A stretch of DNA of 20,368 nt from JAHHLP01 sp041609895 (GTDB lineage: Bacteria > Bacteroidota > Rhodothermia > Rhodothermales > JABDKH01), in assembly GCA_041609895.1 (NCBI GenBank), contig JBFIPX010000046.1:1-20368 (forward strand), read 5' to 3'. Position numbers and translations under genes: made by a program. This document shows, one piece after another, positions 13,500 through 20,368 of this stretch. The first letter of the stretch is position 1. Each line of letters starts with the position of its first letter. The notes under the pieces are model-generated. The model made no database searches, was not told where the DNA came from, and saw only the letters and a list, made by a program, of their open reading frames with translations.

Positions 13500-14999
13500 C
13501 TATAATCCTGAAAGCGGCTCTCCGGAAAGGCTTAGAATGACATCTATGCGACGATTCTGAGCTCGCCCGGCGCTTGTCTCGTTGCTGGCGATTGGCTGCG
13601 ACTCACCATAGCCGACGGCCGTGATTCGGTCTGCGCTTGTCGACATGTTCGCGAGCAGATATTCCCGAACCGCATCGGCGCGCCTCTTGCTGAGCGAGAG
13701 GTTTGTTGCGTCGTATCCTTGAGAATCGGTGTGGCCCGCGATTACAACAGGCGACGAGGGGAACTCCCGCAATACGCGCTGCACCTTGGTCAGCAGACCG
13801 AAATTGGCAGGTCTGATCTCCGCGCTGCCCACCGGGAACTGGAGCCCGTAGAGGCGGACGATCATCTGATCGCCGGAGATGAGTACTTCAGCCTCGTCCT
13901 TCTCGAACGTAGACTTGACGCGATCTATCTTTGCGTCCCTTTCCTCGCGAACCTGGAGTTCGGCGAGCACTGCTCTCTCGCGTTGCTCCAGCAGAGCAAG
14001 TCGCGTGTCGAGTGAATCCGCGAGCTCCTTCATCCTCTGCAAATCGACGTTTATTAGTCGGTCGATTTCTGCATTCTTGCGGGCAAGTTCTTCCTCGAGG
14101 TTTGTACGATCGTCGTACAGGCTCTGAATGCTGCTGACGATTTCGGCGATGGCCGGCTCGGCCCCTTCGGCAAAGTCCGGCGACCGGTTAAGCTTTTCCG
14201 CAACGGTGGCTATGTGGGCCTCGTACTCAAGCATTAGCGGTTCGACTGTCGTACGGACGTCGTCATCTACTTTGCGGGCGGTCCGGGCAATCCGGGCGGC
14301 GCGCGTAAACTGCGAAGACGCCTGCTCGGCTAAATTGCGAGCGACAGACCGGTCATATCGATTCTCTTTCAGTTCGCTTTCCGCTCGATTCAGCAGTGCC
14401 TCGGCATCGGCAAACGTGGCCGATGACCACTTCGGCGCCTCCGCTTTCACTGCCGCTGAACGTGCATCACGGGTCTTGCCGAGCACATCTGCTCGGATTG
14501 CCTTCAACTCTGCCGTTCTGAACGCTCGCTCCGCTCTGGACGCTCGCTCCCTCGTTCCGTTTTGATCACCTTTCTCGACGCGCTTGCCGGCCTCTAGTAA
14601 TTCTTCTTCAGCTTCTTCCCAGTCTCGCGAGGAGAACTCGGGCGCGTTCGCTTCCGCCGCGTCGCTGCGGGCTTTGATCGCGTCGCGAAGAAGTACATTG
14701 CCGACCTCTACGTAGCCCTCGGCTTTTTCAACCGACCGCCGAGCCTCGGAGAGCAACTTGCGGATATCGTCTATCTTACCGCCGCGACTAAACTGCCGCT
14801 GAGCATCCCCTAATTTCTTGGCAGCCTCGCCGTAGTGGGTCGGTGAAATAAGATTGACCTGTTCCGCTCGTGCGTTGTCGAGCCTGATCGATACCTTACT
14901 AATCTCATCTTCTATCGTCTGTGATAGGCTCGCCTGCGGTGCTGCGAGGGCTGCCAGAATCACAAGGGCGACTACAGTCCTTGCTAAGGTCATTTTCAT
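13500..14999 (-). CDS. OmpA-domain envelope protein with three helical repeats
   Basis: The preferred start is ATG (complement 14997-14999), giving 499 residues and a signal peptide (TLARTVVALVILAALAAPQASLS, cut near residue 26); an upstream in-frame TTG at 15035 is less likely. Residues 51-245 hold three repeats of about 69 residues beginning ISPTHYGEA, APEFSSRDWEEA and APKWSSATFADA, resembling DUF4398-type helical repeats. Residues 295-370 are coiled coil. Residues 371-490 are an OmpA C-terminal domain that binds peptidoglycan diaminopimelate: AGHTDSQG with D425, LSKRRADAV with R440 (the 15-residue spacing seen in OmpA), and GRAQNRRID. There is no beta-barrel, so this is a periplasmic linker rather than a porin. 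It has its own terminator and is divergent from the DUF885 lipoprotein gene. Confidence 0.9.
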   Translation of the reverse strand: MKMTLARTVVALVILAALAAPQASLSQTIEDEISKVSIRLDNARAEQVNLISPTHYGEAAKKLGDAQRQFSRGGKIDDIRKLLSEARRSVEKAEGYVEVGNVLLRDAIKARSDAAEANAPEFSSRDWEEAEEELLEAGKRVEKGDQNGTRERASRAERAFRTAELKAIRADVLGKTRDARSAAVKAEAPKWSSATFADAEALLNRAESELKENRYDRSVARNLAEQASSQFTRAARIARTARKVDDDVRTTVEPLMLEYEAHIATVAEKLNRSPDFAEGAEPAIAEIVSSIQSLYDDRTNLEEELARKNAEIDRLINVDLQRMKELADSLDTRLALLEQRERAVLAELQVREERDAKIDRVKSTFEKDEAEVLISGDQMIVRLYGLQFPVGSAEIRPANFGLLTKVQRVLREFPSSPVVIAGHTDSQGYDATNLSLSKRRADAVREYLLANMSTSADRITAVGYGESQPIASNETSAGRAQNRRIDVILSLSGEPLSGL

Positions 15000-15317
15000 C
15001 GGGGATGCAACGTGGGACGGATACTGAGCAGTCAACCTACCGCGGCAAGTCCGATAAAATCAACGATCTGGTGCCCGTTAGCGCGTATTGTACGGGTATT
15101 CAAGAACGCCTTGGTGGCAAGCGGCGAAACTTGCCAACTCGGCGGGAGTCATGAATCAAATCGGCGTGTTTCGTGGGACCCGAATTCCAACCAGGAAACG
15201 ACGCTCGGATCAGCGCGGTTGGCACATCGTACTCGCTATGGCTTCCGTACCGGGCACCAACGCCACGGTGACCGGCCGCTCGGCCACTGACAGTATCATG
15301 ATTCTCCCATTCGTTAA
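15000..15317. other. Divergent intergenic region, OmpA-domain gene / DUF885 lipoprotein gene
   Basis: This region of 318 bases should carry promoters in both directions. I see one 7-bp inverted repeat, TGGCAAG (15115-15121) with CTTGCCA (15130-15136), and a weak CCCGT/ACGGG pair around 15074-15096. No exact TAnnTTTG box, tRNA or conserved short protein was found. Confidence 0.45.
15115..15136. repeat. 7-bp inverted repeat between divergent genes
   Basis: TGGCAAG and CTTGCCA pair perfectly across an 8-base spacer. The site lies about 116 bases before the OmpA-domain gene start and about 180 before the DUF885 gene start. It may be an operator; there is no adjoining T-tract. Confidence 0.35.
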
Positions 15318-17087
15318 ATGACTGACATCTCGAGAAGGGCCACTCTTCTGATTGTGATGCCGCTTGTAGTGCTGGCGGCCACGCAAGGTTGTACCACTGA
15401 TGACAAGGCGACCGGCGCAACCGCGGTCGTCGACCAAATCGCGGATGAATACGTAGCAGAATATTTTCAGAGATTCCCGCAGTCGGCTACATCGGAAGGT
15501 GTTGAGAGCGCTGACCACGACAGGCTCAACGACATCTCCCCGCAAGCCTACGCGGCGTGGCGTTCGATGGAGGACGCATTACTGCTTCGGCTGGAAGGCG
15601 TTGACACAAGCGGCCTTGCAGATACCCCTCAGGCCGTTACATATCACTTTCTGAAGAGCCGGCTGGAGCAATCGGTCGGTCGCAGGGTCTGCCGGATGGA
15701 GTTGTGGAACGTTAGCCCCACCTATACGGGTTGGCAGGCGGGAATCGCGTTTCTAGCGTCGATCCAACCGGTTGCCGACGACGGCGAGCGGGAAGACGCA
15801 TTGAAGCGCTTCGCAAGCCTGCCGGAATACCTCAATCAAGAGGTCGCGAATCTGCGGGAAGGATTATCAAGAGGGTTTTCGGCTCCTGCGAATAACGTCG
15901 GTGCGGTTATTGAGCAGATGAATGCCCTCCTTCAGGCTCCCCTCGAGCAATCGCCCTTCATGCAGCTCTCGAATGAGGGGGCAGAGGATTTCAAGTCTGC
16001 TGTCCGGCGGATGGTTGAAGATCAGATACGGCCGGCGCTGACGATGTACCGGGATTTTCTTCGTGACGAATATCTGGATCAAGCCCGAACCACGGTCGGC
16101 GTAAAGGCTAACCCGGATGGTGAGGCATGCTACAAGGCAAGTGTCGCGTACTATGCGACGTATGACGTGCCGGCCGCTGAAATTCACGCCATCGGTCTGG
16201 AGCAGATGCTTTTGATCGAGAATGAGATGCGCGAGATCGGCGAGCGCAGCTTCGGCGTCTCGTTGCCGGCCGAACTGATGCGGCTCGTTCGTCAAAGTCC
16301 GTACCTGTTTAGCTCGAGACAGGAAATTCTCGATTACGTCCAGGAGGCGGTCGACCGATCACGCGAAGCCGTGCCTCGTTGGTTCGGTATTGTCCCAGAG
16401 GCCGGCGTGATAGTGGAACCGTATCCGGAGTGGCAGGAGAAGAACGCGCCCGGAGCCGAGTATCAGAGCCCGTCGGACGATGGCACCCGTCCTGGCATTT
16501 ATCGAGTCAACACGTATCAGCCGGAGACGATCAGCAAAGCCGGCATCGAATCGACGGCGTTTCATGAAGCGTATCCGGGGCACCACCTTCAAATCGCGAT
16601 TGCCAAAGAGCGCGACGATCTGCACGACGTACAGAGATATTTCGGCCCATCGGGATTCTCAGAGGGGTGGGCGCTGTACGCAGAACGTCTGTCGGACGAG
16701 ATGGCCGTCTTTTCGGGCGACATCGACCGGGTCGGACTGCTTTCCAACGAGGCGTTGCGGGCCGCGCGACTCGTTGTGGATTCCGGGATGCATGCACTCG
16801 GATGGACCAGGGCTCAGGCCGTAGATTACCTCAACACTCATACGGCAGAGAACCCAGCGCGTGCTGAGGCAGAGATTGACCGCTACATCGCCGTCCCCGG
16901 ACAGGCTACATCGTACATGCTGGGAAACCTCGAGATCAGACGTCTCCGCCAGATGGCCGAGGATCGACTTGGTGAAGATTTCGATATCACGTCGTTTCAC
17001 GATCGCGTGCTGGAGAATGGCGCCTTGCCGCTATCGCTTCTGCGTGAAAAAATTCAGTTGTGGGTCGATAATGAATCTGCAGGATAG
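15318..17087 (+). CDS. DUF885 family lipoprotein, probable metallopeptidase
   Basis: The 589-residue protein begins at ATG 15318. Its signal segment ends in lipobox ATQGC, so Cys25 is probably lipidated and the protein membrane-anchored outside the cytoplasm. The body matches DUF885 in length and motifs: the zinc-site-like FHEAYPGHHLQ with H416 and E417 plus H422-H423, then FSEGWALYAE with E449, and near the end the typical PGQATSYMLGNLEI. DUF885 proteins are thought to be gluzincin-like peptidases related to M2/M3 families; substrate specificity is not known from sequence. No key residue appears missing. The gene reads away from the OmpA-domain gene, and 144 bases separate it from the desaturase on the same strand, with no obvious terminator between. 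Confidence 0.92.
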   Translation: MTDISRRATLLIVMPLVVLAATQGCTTDDKATGATAVVDQIADEYVAEYFQRFPQSATSEGVESADHDRLNDISPQAYAAWRSMEDALLLRLEGVDTSGLADTPQAVTYHFLKSRLEQSVGRRVCRMELWNVSPTYTGWQAGIAFLASIQPVADDGEREDALKRFASLPEYLNQEVANLREGLSRGFSAPANNVGAVIEQMNALLQAPLEQSPFMQLSNEGAEDFKSAVRRMVEDQIRPALTMYRDFLRDEYLDQARTTVGVKANPDGEACYKASVAYYATYDVPAAEIHAIGLEQMLLIENEMREIGERSFGVSLPAELMRLVRQSPYLFSSRQEILDYVQEAVDRSREAVPRWFGIVPEAGVIVEPYPEWQEKNAPGAEYQSPSDDGTRPGIYRVNTYQPETISKAGIESTAFHEAYPGHHLQIAIAKERDDLHDVQRYFGPSGFSEGWALYAERLSDEMAVFSGDIDRVGLLSNEALRAARLVVDSGMHALGWTRAQAVDYLNTHTAENPARAEAEIDRYIAVPGQATSYMLGNLEIRRLRQMAEDRLGEDFDITSFHDRVLENGALPLSLLREKIQLWVDNESAG

Positions 17088-17172
17088 CTTTCTGACGTAA
17101 TTTGGAATCGAAAGTCTGCCTGTCGCGTACACGCCACCCCGCCACTTCGCGTGGTCACCCTTGCGTACAATC

Positions 17173-17194
17173 TGCTTCAGATTCGCTTGAAGCA
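17173..17194. promoter_or_regulatory. Inverted repeat upstream of the desaturase gene
   Basis: TGCTTCA (17173-17179) and TGAAGCA (17188-17194) form a perfect 7-bp inverted repeat with an 8-base spacer, 37 bases before the preferred ATG. Its size and position suit a dimeric repressor site. A GCGTACA direct repeat (17125-17131 and 17163-17169) lies just upstream. Confidence 0.4.
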
Positions 17195-17231
17195 TGATGC
17201 GGCTAATCTCACCAAAAAACGCTCATTTCAA

Positions 17232-18377
17232 ATGTCATTGACTGAAAGACTCAAGGAAGTTCATTGGTCTGTCTTCGGCTTTATCGCCGGCTATCACATT
17301 GCCCTGTTGGTTGCCGTCCCCGTCTATCTGCTAAATCGGATGCCCGGGTGGGATCTGCTCCTCCTGACGTTCCTGCTCATGGGCGCCACTCTGATCGCGA
17401 TAACGATGGGATATCATCGCTTCTACGCGCACAAAACGTACAAGGCCAAGCGACTCCTTGAGATACCTCTGCTATTCTTTGGAACGGCATCGATTCAGGG
17501 AAGCGCGCTGAAGTGGGCGCACGATCATCGCCTGCATCATCGTCATGTTGATGAAGATGGAGATCCCTATGGTACCCAAAAGGGATTTTGGCACTCGCAC
17601 ATCCTCTGGCTTTTCGAAAGGCCCGTCGATTGGAATTTGAAATTGGTGCGCGATCTGCAGCAGAACTCGGTGGTGATGTTTCAGCATCGTCACTACGGGC
17701 TGCTCGCGACGCTCACGAATGTCCTCATCGTTGTCGGTGTAGGCCTGATCACCGGCGACTGGGTCGGCGCCTTCGTGTTTGGTTTTCTCGTCCGGTTATT
17801 CTTGACGCATCACTCGACCTGGTTCATAAACTCGCTCGCACACATATGGGGTACAAAGCCATACTCGACAGAGCATTCAGCAGTGAACAACTTCATTCTG
17901 GCGATACTTACGTACGGAGAGGGGTATCACAATTATCATCACACCTTCTCGGGTGACTATCGGAATGGCGTTCGCTGGTATCAATTTGATCCACCCAAGT
18001 ATTTCATCTGGCTCATGAGCAAGATCGGTCTTGCGAGTGACCTCCAGCGCGTCAATCGCGTGCAGATCCACAAAAAGCTGGTTGCAGCCGACCGGAAGCT
18101 GATGCTCGACCATCTCAACGATTTTGCCGCAGAACACGTTAAGGTGAAGGAGTTTGTGACGCGTGTGGAACGCGCTTACGAGAACCTGACGGACGAGCTA
18201 TCGAAGATGAAGATGGACCTGGATCGCTACCGCGCGCTGAAGGGAGAAAGGGCGCGCGAGGAGGTTGCGATCCTCAAGGCGCAGATCCGGGAAAAGAGGC
18301 GCAGTATCCGCAAGGAGATGCGAGAGTGGGAGCGTCTCTGCAAGCAGGTATTTCGAATGCGCCCGCAGCTGGCGTAA
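17232..18377 (+). CDS. Membrane acyl-CoA/fatty acid desaturase with coiled-coil tail
   Basis: Integral-membrane di-iron desaturases of this SCD/DesC type introduce a double bond, usually delta-9, into fatty acyl chains to keep membranes fluid. ATG 17232 gives 381 residues and begins just before the first membrane span; a GTG at 17151 would add 27 residues with no membrane or targeting feature. The histidine boxes are HRFYAH (62-67), HDHRLHHRH (H99, H102, H103) and GEGYHNYHH (H233, H236, H237), with the extra NSLAH histidine at 204. Hydrophobic pairs lie at about 14-34 and 41-60, and at 157-175 and 178-195. The canonical enzyme ends near residue 280. About 100 further residues form a charged helix or coiled coil, which is unusual. 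There is no cytochrome b5 domain. It is convergent with the DinB-fold gene at 13 bases. Confidence 0.93.
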   Translation: MSLTERLKEVHWSVFGFIAGYHIALLVAVPVYLLNRMPGWDLLLLTFLLMGATLIAITMGYHRFYAHKTYKAKRLLEIPLLFFGTASIQGSALKWAHDHRLHHRHVDEDGDPYGTQKGFWHSHILWLFERPVDWNLKLVRDLQQNSVVMFQHRHYGLLATLTNVLIVVGVGLITGDWVGAFVFGFLVRLFLTHHSTWFINSLAHIWGTKPYSTEHSAVNNFILAILTYGEGYHNYHHTFSGDYRNGVRWYQFDPPKYFIWLMSKIGLASDLQRVNRVQIHKKLVAADRKLMLDHLNDFAAEHVKVKEFVTRVERAYENLTDELSKMKMDLDRYRALKGERAREEVAILKAQIREKRRSIRKEMREWERLCKQVFRMRPQLA

Positions 18378-18390
18378 GGATTGCGAGGTC

Positions 18391-18915
18391 CTACATACCC
18401 CAGAGGCTGTGTGTATCCACGTCCTTCCCCTGCAGCTTGAGGTAATAGAATAGCTGTCCCTTGTGCTGCCCAAGGTGCCAGATGGACATGAGCAGGTGCC
18501 GGAAGAGATTCATCTCCGGACCTCCCCATGGCGGGGAGAAGGAGTGGGAGAGCAACTGGCTCTCGTCGACCTTTACAAGATTTTCCAGCGCCATCGCTTG
18601 ATCGCGATGCAGCATCTGCAGCGCATCATCCACAGACTCGACAGCCGGCAACACTTCTGCCGGTGGAAGGCCTTCGAACTGGTCTCCCTCCGGCATTTCG
18701 TATCCTTCGGGCAGCGACCAATCGTTGCTGATATATCCCCGGAACATGCTGCCGCACGCGGTCGCGCAATGCATGAGCAGCTGCCCCGTGCTCATCCAGT
18801 TTGAGCCGGTCGACGGCTTCCACTCGAGGGAGCTATCGTCCACGAGCCCGAACAGCGCCTCCGTGACGCCGTACATCTGCTCGAGCTCCTGATCGAGTAC
18901 GTCCTTAAGACTCAT
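18391..18915 (-). CDS. DinB-fold protein
   Basis: The four-helix DinB/YfiT fold holds one metal ion and covers bacillithiol/mycothiol-type transferases, hydrolases and damage-induced proteins of unknown activity. ATG (complement 18913-18915) gives 174 residues; an in-frame TTG at 18930 would add five. The metal triad looks complete: H49 in LLMHCATACG, then H147 and H151 in IWHLGQHKGQLFYYLK, the hallmark end of the family. The middle includes a loop, SLPEGYEMPEGDQFEGLPP. The gene follows the DUF411 gene by 33 bases on the same strand and ends 13 bases from the convergent desaturase. It is probably the second gene of a DUF411-DinB unit. The substrate cannot be told from sequence. Confidence 0.88.
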   Translation of the reverse strand: MSLKDVLDQELEQMYGVTEALFGLVDDSSLEWKPSTGSNWMSTGQLLMHCATACGSMFRGYISNDWSLPEGYEMPEGDQFEGLPPAEVLPAVESVDDALQMLHRDQAMALENLVKVDESQLLSHSFSPPWGGPEMNLFRHLLMSIWHLGQHKGQLFYYLKLQGKDVDTHSLWGM

Positions 18916-18948
18916 GACACTGTCGCTCAAATTCAGTAGTCGTCGTGA

Positions 18949-19437
18949 CTATCGGCCCGGGTCACCCTCAACGTGTCCCCAAACGGCCGTTCGTCCCTGG
19001 CTGTTGAAGGCAAGCACGTCGTACGACTCGCGGTAGCTTCCCTCCATGCCCGGCGAACCTATCGGCATTCCCGGTACGCCGATTCCCTCAATGTCGGGTT
19101 TCTCATCCAGCAGACGCTGGACAAACTCGGCGGGCACGTGGCCCTCAACGACGTAGCCGCCAACGAGACCCGTGTGGCAGGTTCGCATTCCGGTAGGGAC
19201 GTGATGCACATTCTTGATGCCGGTCAGGTTGTCGAGGTCGTGAACCTCCACTTCGAAGCCGTTCGCTTCAAGGTGTTCAATCCATCCACCGCAGCATCCA
19301 CAAGTGGGCGTCTTGTACACGATGACTGCATCACTGGCACTGCTTTGTCTATTGAAGATCCCGAAGCCGGCGAGAGCTATGACGAGCGCACCGCCCACGA
19401 CGAGAAGGAGTCGGCTTTTGGAAGACTTGGAAGGCAT
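18949..19437 (-). CDS. DUF411 family metal-binding protein, membrane-anchored
   Basis: DUF411 proteins are small periplasmic Cys-rich proteins often found beside copper-handling genes. ATG (complement 19435-19437) gives 162 residues; upstream codons to 19530 look non-coding. Residues 10-28 (LLLVVGGALVIALAGFGIF) are an export signal or anchor. The mature part has the full signature: VYKTPTCGCCGGWIEHL with C46, C48 and C49, then GMRTCHTGLVGGYVVEGHVP with C87, H88 and H100, and GIGVPGMPIGSPGME before YDVLAF. Metal, probably copper, binding is inferred from the family. No copper ATPase, CopZ or regulator gene lies nearby. A short palindrome (19499-19510) lies upstream. The DinB-fold gene follows at 33 bases. 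Confidence 0.92.
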   Translation of the reverse strand: MPSKSSKSRLLLVVGGALVIALAGFGIFNRQSSASDAVIVYKTPTCGCCGGWIEHLEANGFEVEVHDLDNLTGIKNVHHVPTGMRTCHTGLVGGYVVEGHVPAEFVQRLLDEKPDIEGIGVPGMPIGSPGMEGSYRESYDVLAFNSQGRTAVWGHVEGDPGR

Positions 19438-19498
19438 TGTATGAACGACGTTTGGGTTAGAGACTCGGAGTGAGAGAATCAGATTGGCGTTTCGAAGT

Positions 19499-19510
19499 TC
19501 CCTGTAGGGA
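19499..19510. promoter_or_regulatory. Short palindrome upstream of the DUF411 gene
   Basis: TCCCT-GT-AGGGA is a 12-base palindrome 61 bases before the DUF411 ATG. C/G-rich palindromes of this kind occur in operators of copper-responsive repressors, but the match is generic and no regulator gene is nearby. Confidence 0.25.
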
Positions 19511-19705
19511 TTCGCTGGGGAATCGACCACGGTGTCACGTCGCGCCGGCCTGCTTCAGTCTGAGTAATGGCCCTCAAACTCATGTCGGAATAGAGACTGA
19601 GTCTACGCCAAAACGCGGCAGCGTGACTAATGGTCGCAAGACGTGCGACGGAGGACTGCTGATGAAGATCCTATCGATACGGAGAGCGAACGCCGCAACA
19701 ATCAG

Positions 19706-19735
19706 AAGGGGAGCCACCCGCGGGCGGCTCCCCTT
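19706..19735 (-). terminator. Strong hairpin, probable terminator of the T9SS cargo gene
   Basis: AAGGGGAGCC (19706-19715) pairs perfectly with GGCTCCCCTT (19726-19735), and after one mismatch the stem adds two more pairs around a CGCG loop. It lies about 70 bases past the minus-strand stop at 19806. The better pyrimidine tract (TTTCCTTTC) follows on the plus strand, so it may work in both directions. Confidence 0.6.
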
Positions 19736-19805
19736 TCCTTTCGCAGCAGATGTGTAGGCTCACATCACTTCGCACATCAGCGACTGCGATTTATGTTTGC
19801 ACTTC

Positions 19806-20368
19806 TTACTTCACGAGTATTGTTGTCTTCGTCGCGTGGAAATCGCCGGATTCCATGCGATACAGATACGCACCGCTTGGCAGGTCACCCGCGTCGAACT
19901 GGGTCTCAAAGGTGCCGGCGGCTACGACCTCGTCGACCAGCGTCGTGATCTCCCTTCCGAGAACGTCGTACACCTTGATCACTACGTGACCCATGATCGG
20001 CACAGAGAACGTAATCGTAGTGCTCGGATTGAACGGGTTCGGGTAGCTCTGGTGCAGCGAGAAGTCGGACGGCAGCTCGTCTGCAATCGGCTCGACAGCC
20101 GTGTTGGTAATCAACGCGACGTTATACGTGCCTGTGCCCGGGATCGCTAGCGCGTTGGCCGAGGCTAGCTCGACCTGGAACGAGCGGAGTCCCTCATCGC
20201 CATTCACGATCTCAAGCTCCCACTCGAACGTCCGGGTCTCGGCTGCCGTCAAAGCTCCGACGTCAAAGTTTTCGGCCGTCAACGAGAAAGGGGCCCTGCT
20301 CGGACCCCCTTCTCGCACCGTAGTCGCTGTCGACCCGATCAGTTGAAAATGTACTTTACTCCGAGTTG
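19806..20368 (-). CDS. C-terminal part of a T9SS-exported protein
   Basis: The frame runs from the right edge of the window to the TAA whose complement is 19806-19808, leaving 187 complete codons; the N-terminus is outside. An apparent start at 20318 is only a GTG codon inside the open frame. The last about 85 residues are a type IX secretion C-terminal sorting domain: FSLHQSYPNPFNPSTTI, then VIKVYDVLGREITTLVDE, AGTFETQFDAGDLPSGAYLYRM and a basic end, TKTTILVK. This domain directs export across the outer membrane and is removed or used for attachment. Upstream, about 80 residues are strand-rich (ETRTFEWELEIVNGDEGLRSFQVELAS), suggesting a beta-sandwich repeat. The enzymatic or adhesive part is not visible. 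Confidence 0.9.
   Translation of the reverse strand, partial: TRSKVHFQLIGSTATTVREGGPSRAPFSLTAENFDVGALTAAETRTFEWELEIVNGDEGLRSFQVELASANALAIPGTGTYNVALITNTAVEPIADELPSDFSLHQSYPNPFNPSTTITFSVPIMGHVVIKVYDVLGREITTLVDEVVAAGTFETQFDAGDLPSGAYLYRMESGDFHATKTTILVK

Larger units (their letters stand above)
19438..19805. other. Gene-free stretch between T9SS cargo gene and DUF411 gene
   Basis: The 368 bases contain a 12-bp palindrome (19499-19510) near the DUF411 start and a strong GC-rich hairpin (19706-19735). Open frames cross the stretch on the plus strand, but their products are Arg/Ser-rich and carry no motif. No tRNA, SRP RNA or 6S-like fold was recognised. Confidence 0.5.

Noticed and set aside
19470..19757. 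Plus-strand 95-codon open frame in the gene-free stretch
   Set aside because: No ribosome site, no recognisable motif, and it runs through the GC-rich hairpin.
1..20368. tRNA, rRNA, CRISPR, insertion sequence or phage elements
   Set aside because: Reading through the intergenic stretches showed no tRNA arm patterns, regularly spaced repeats, transposase motifs or integrase signatures.

Overview
The window looks like ordinary chromosome from an uncultured marine-type member of the Rhodothermota/Balneolota side of the FCB group. The main evidence is a protein at the right edge whose C-terminus carries a PNPFNPST-type type IX secretion (T9SS) sorting domain. A sensor kinase with two-component-style Reg_prop and Y_Y_Y domains, class II DAHP synthase, DUF885 and M32 peptidases, DUF411 and lipoproteins with FCB-style signal sequences fit the same group. 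The placement is inferred from gene content; no rRNA or tRNA gene was seen. GC is moderately high and even, with no insertion sequence, integrase, CRISPR array or phage gene.

Layout, left to right. (1) 1-1516, plus strand: the 3' end of a coiled-coil protein, then an acidic secreted protein whose last 54 residues align without gaps to the tail of its neighbour, closed by a clear intrinsic terminator. (2) 1749-4112, plus strand: a tight three-gene run of AmiC-type N-acetylmuramoyl-L-alanine amidase, adenine phosphoribosyltransferase and an unrecognised lipoprotein. (3) 4159-4566, minus strand: a RidA deaminase, divergent from the tRNA 2-thiouridylase gene mnmA (4896-6065); the 329-base gap holds a perfect 10-bp inverted repeat and a six-codon leader frame overlapping the mnmA GTG start. 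(4) 6120-8359, minus strand: an MscS channel followed at 20 bases by class II DAHP synthase. (5) 8500-10005, minus strand: an M32 (Taq) carboxypeptidase. (6) 10118-13333, minus strand: a 1071-residue sensor histidine kinase with 14 visible propeller blades, a Y_Y_Y domain, one transmembrane helix and a HisKA/HATPase core, with no response regulator in the window. (7) 13500-14999, minus strand: an OmpA-domain peptidoglycan-binding protein with three helical repeats and its own terminator. (8) 15318-17087, plus strand: a DUF885 metallopeptidase-like lipoprotein. (9) 17232-18377, plus strand: a membrane fatty acid desaturase with an unusual 100-residue coiled-coil tail. (10) 18391-19437, minus strand: a DUF411 metal-binding protein followed by a DinB-fold protein. 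(11) 19806 to the right edge, minus strand: the C-terminal part of a T9SS-exported protein.

Much of the content concerns the cell envelope: peptidoglycan cleavage (amidase), peptidoglycan anchoring (OmpA domain), osmotic release (MscS), membrane fluidity (desaturase), secreted or lipid-anchored proteins, and a sensor kinase with a large periplasmic domain. The housekeeping genes (apt, mnmA, DAHP synthase, ridA) are intact, with key residues present. I do not see a clear new multigene defence or biosynthetic system. The best leads for something undescribed are the paired coiled-coil envelope proteins at the left end, the helical-repeat OmpA protein beside the orphan propeller kinase, the coiled-coil tail on the desaturase, and several well-formed palindromes placed like operators or leader hairpins.
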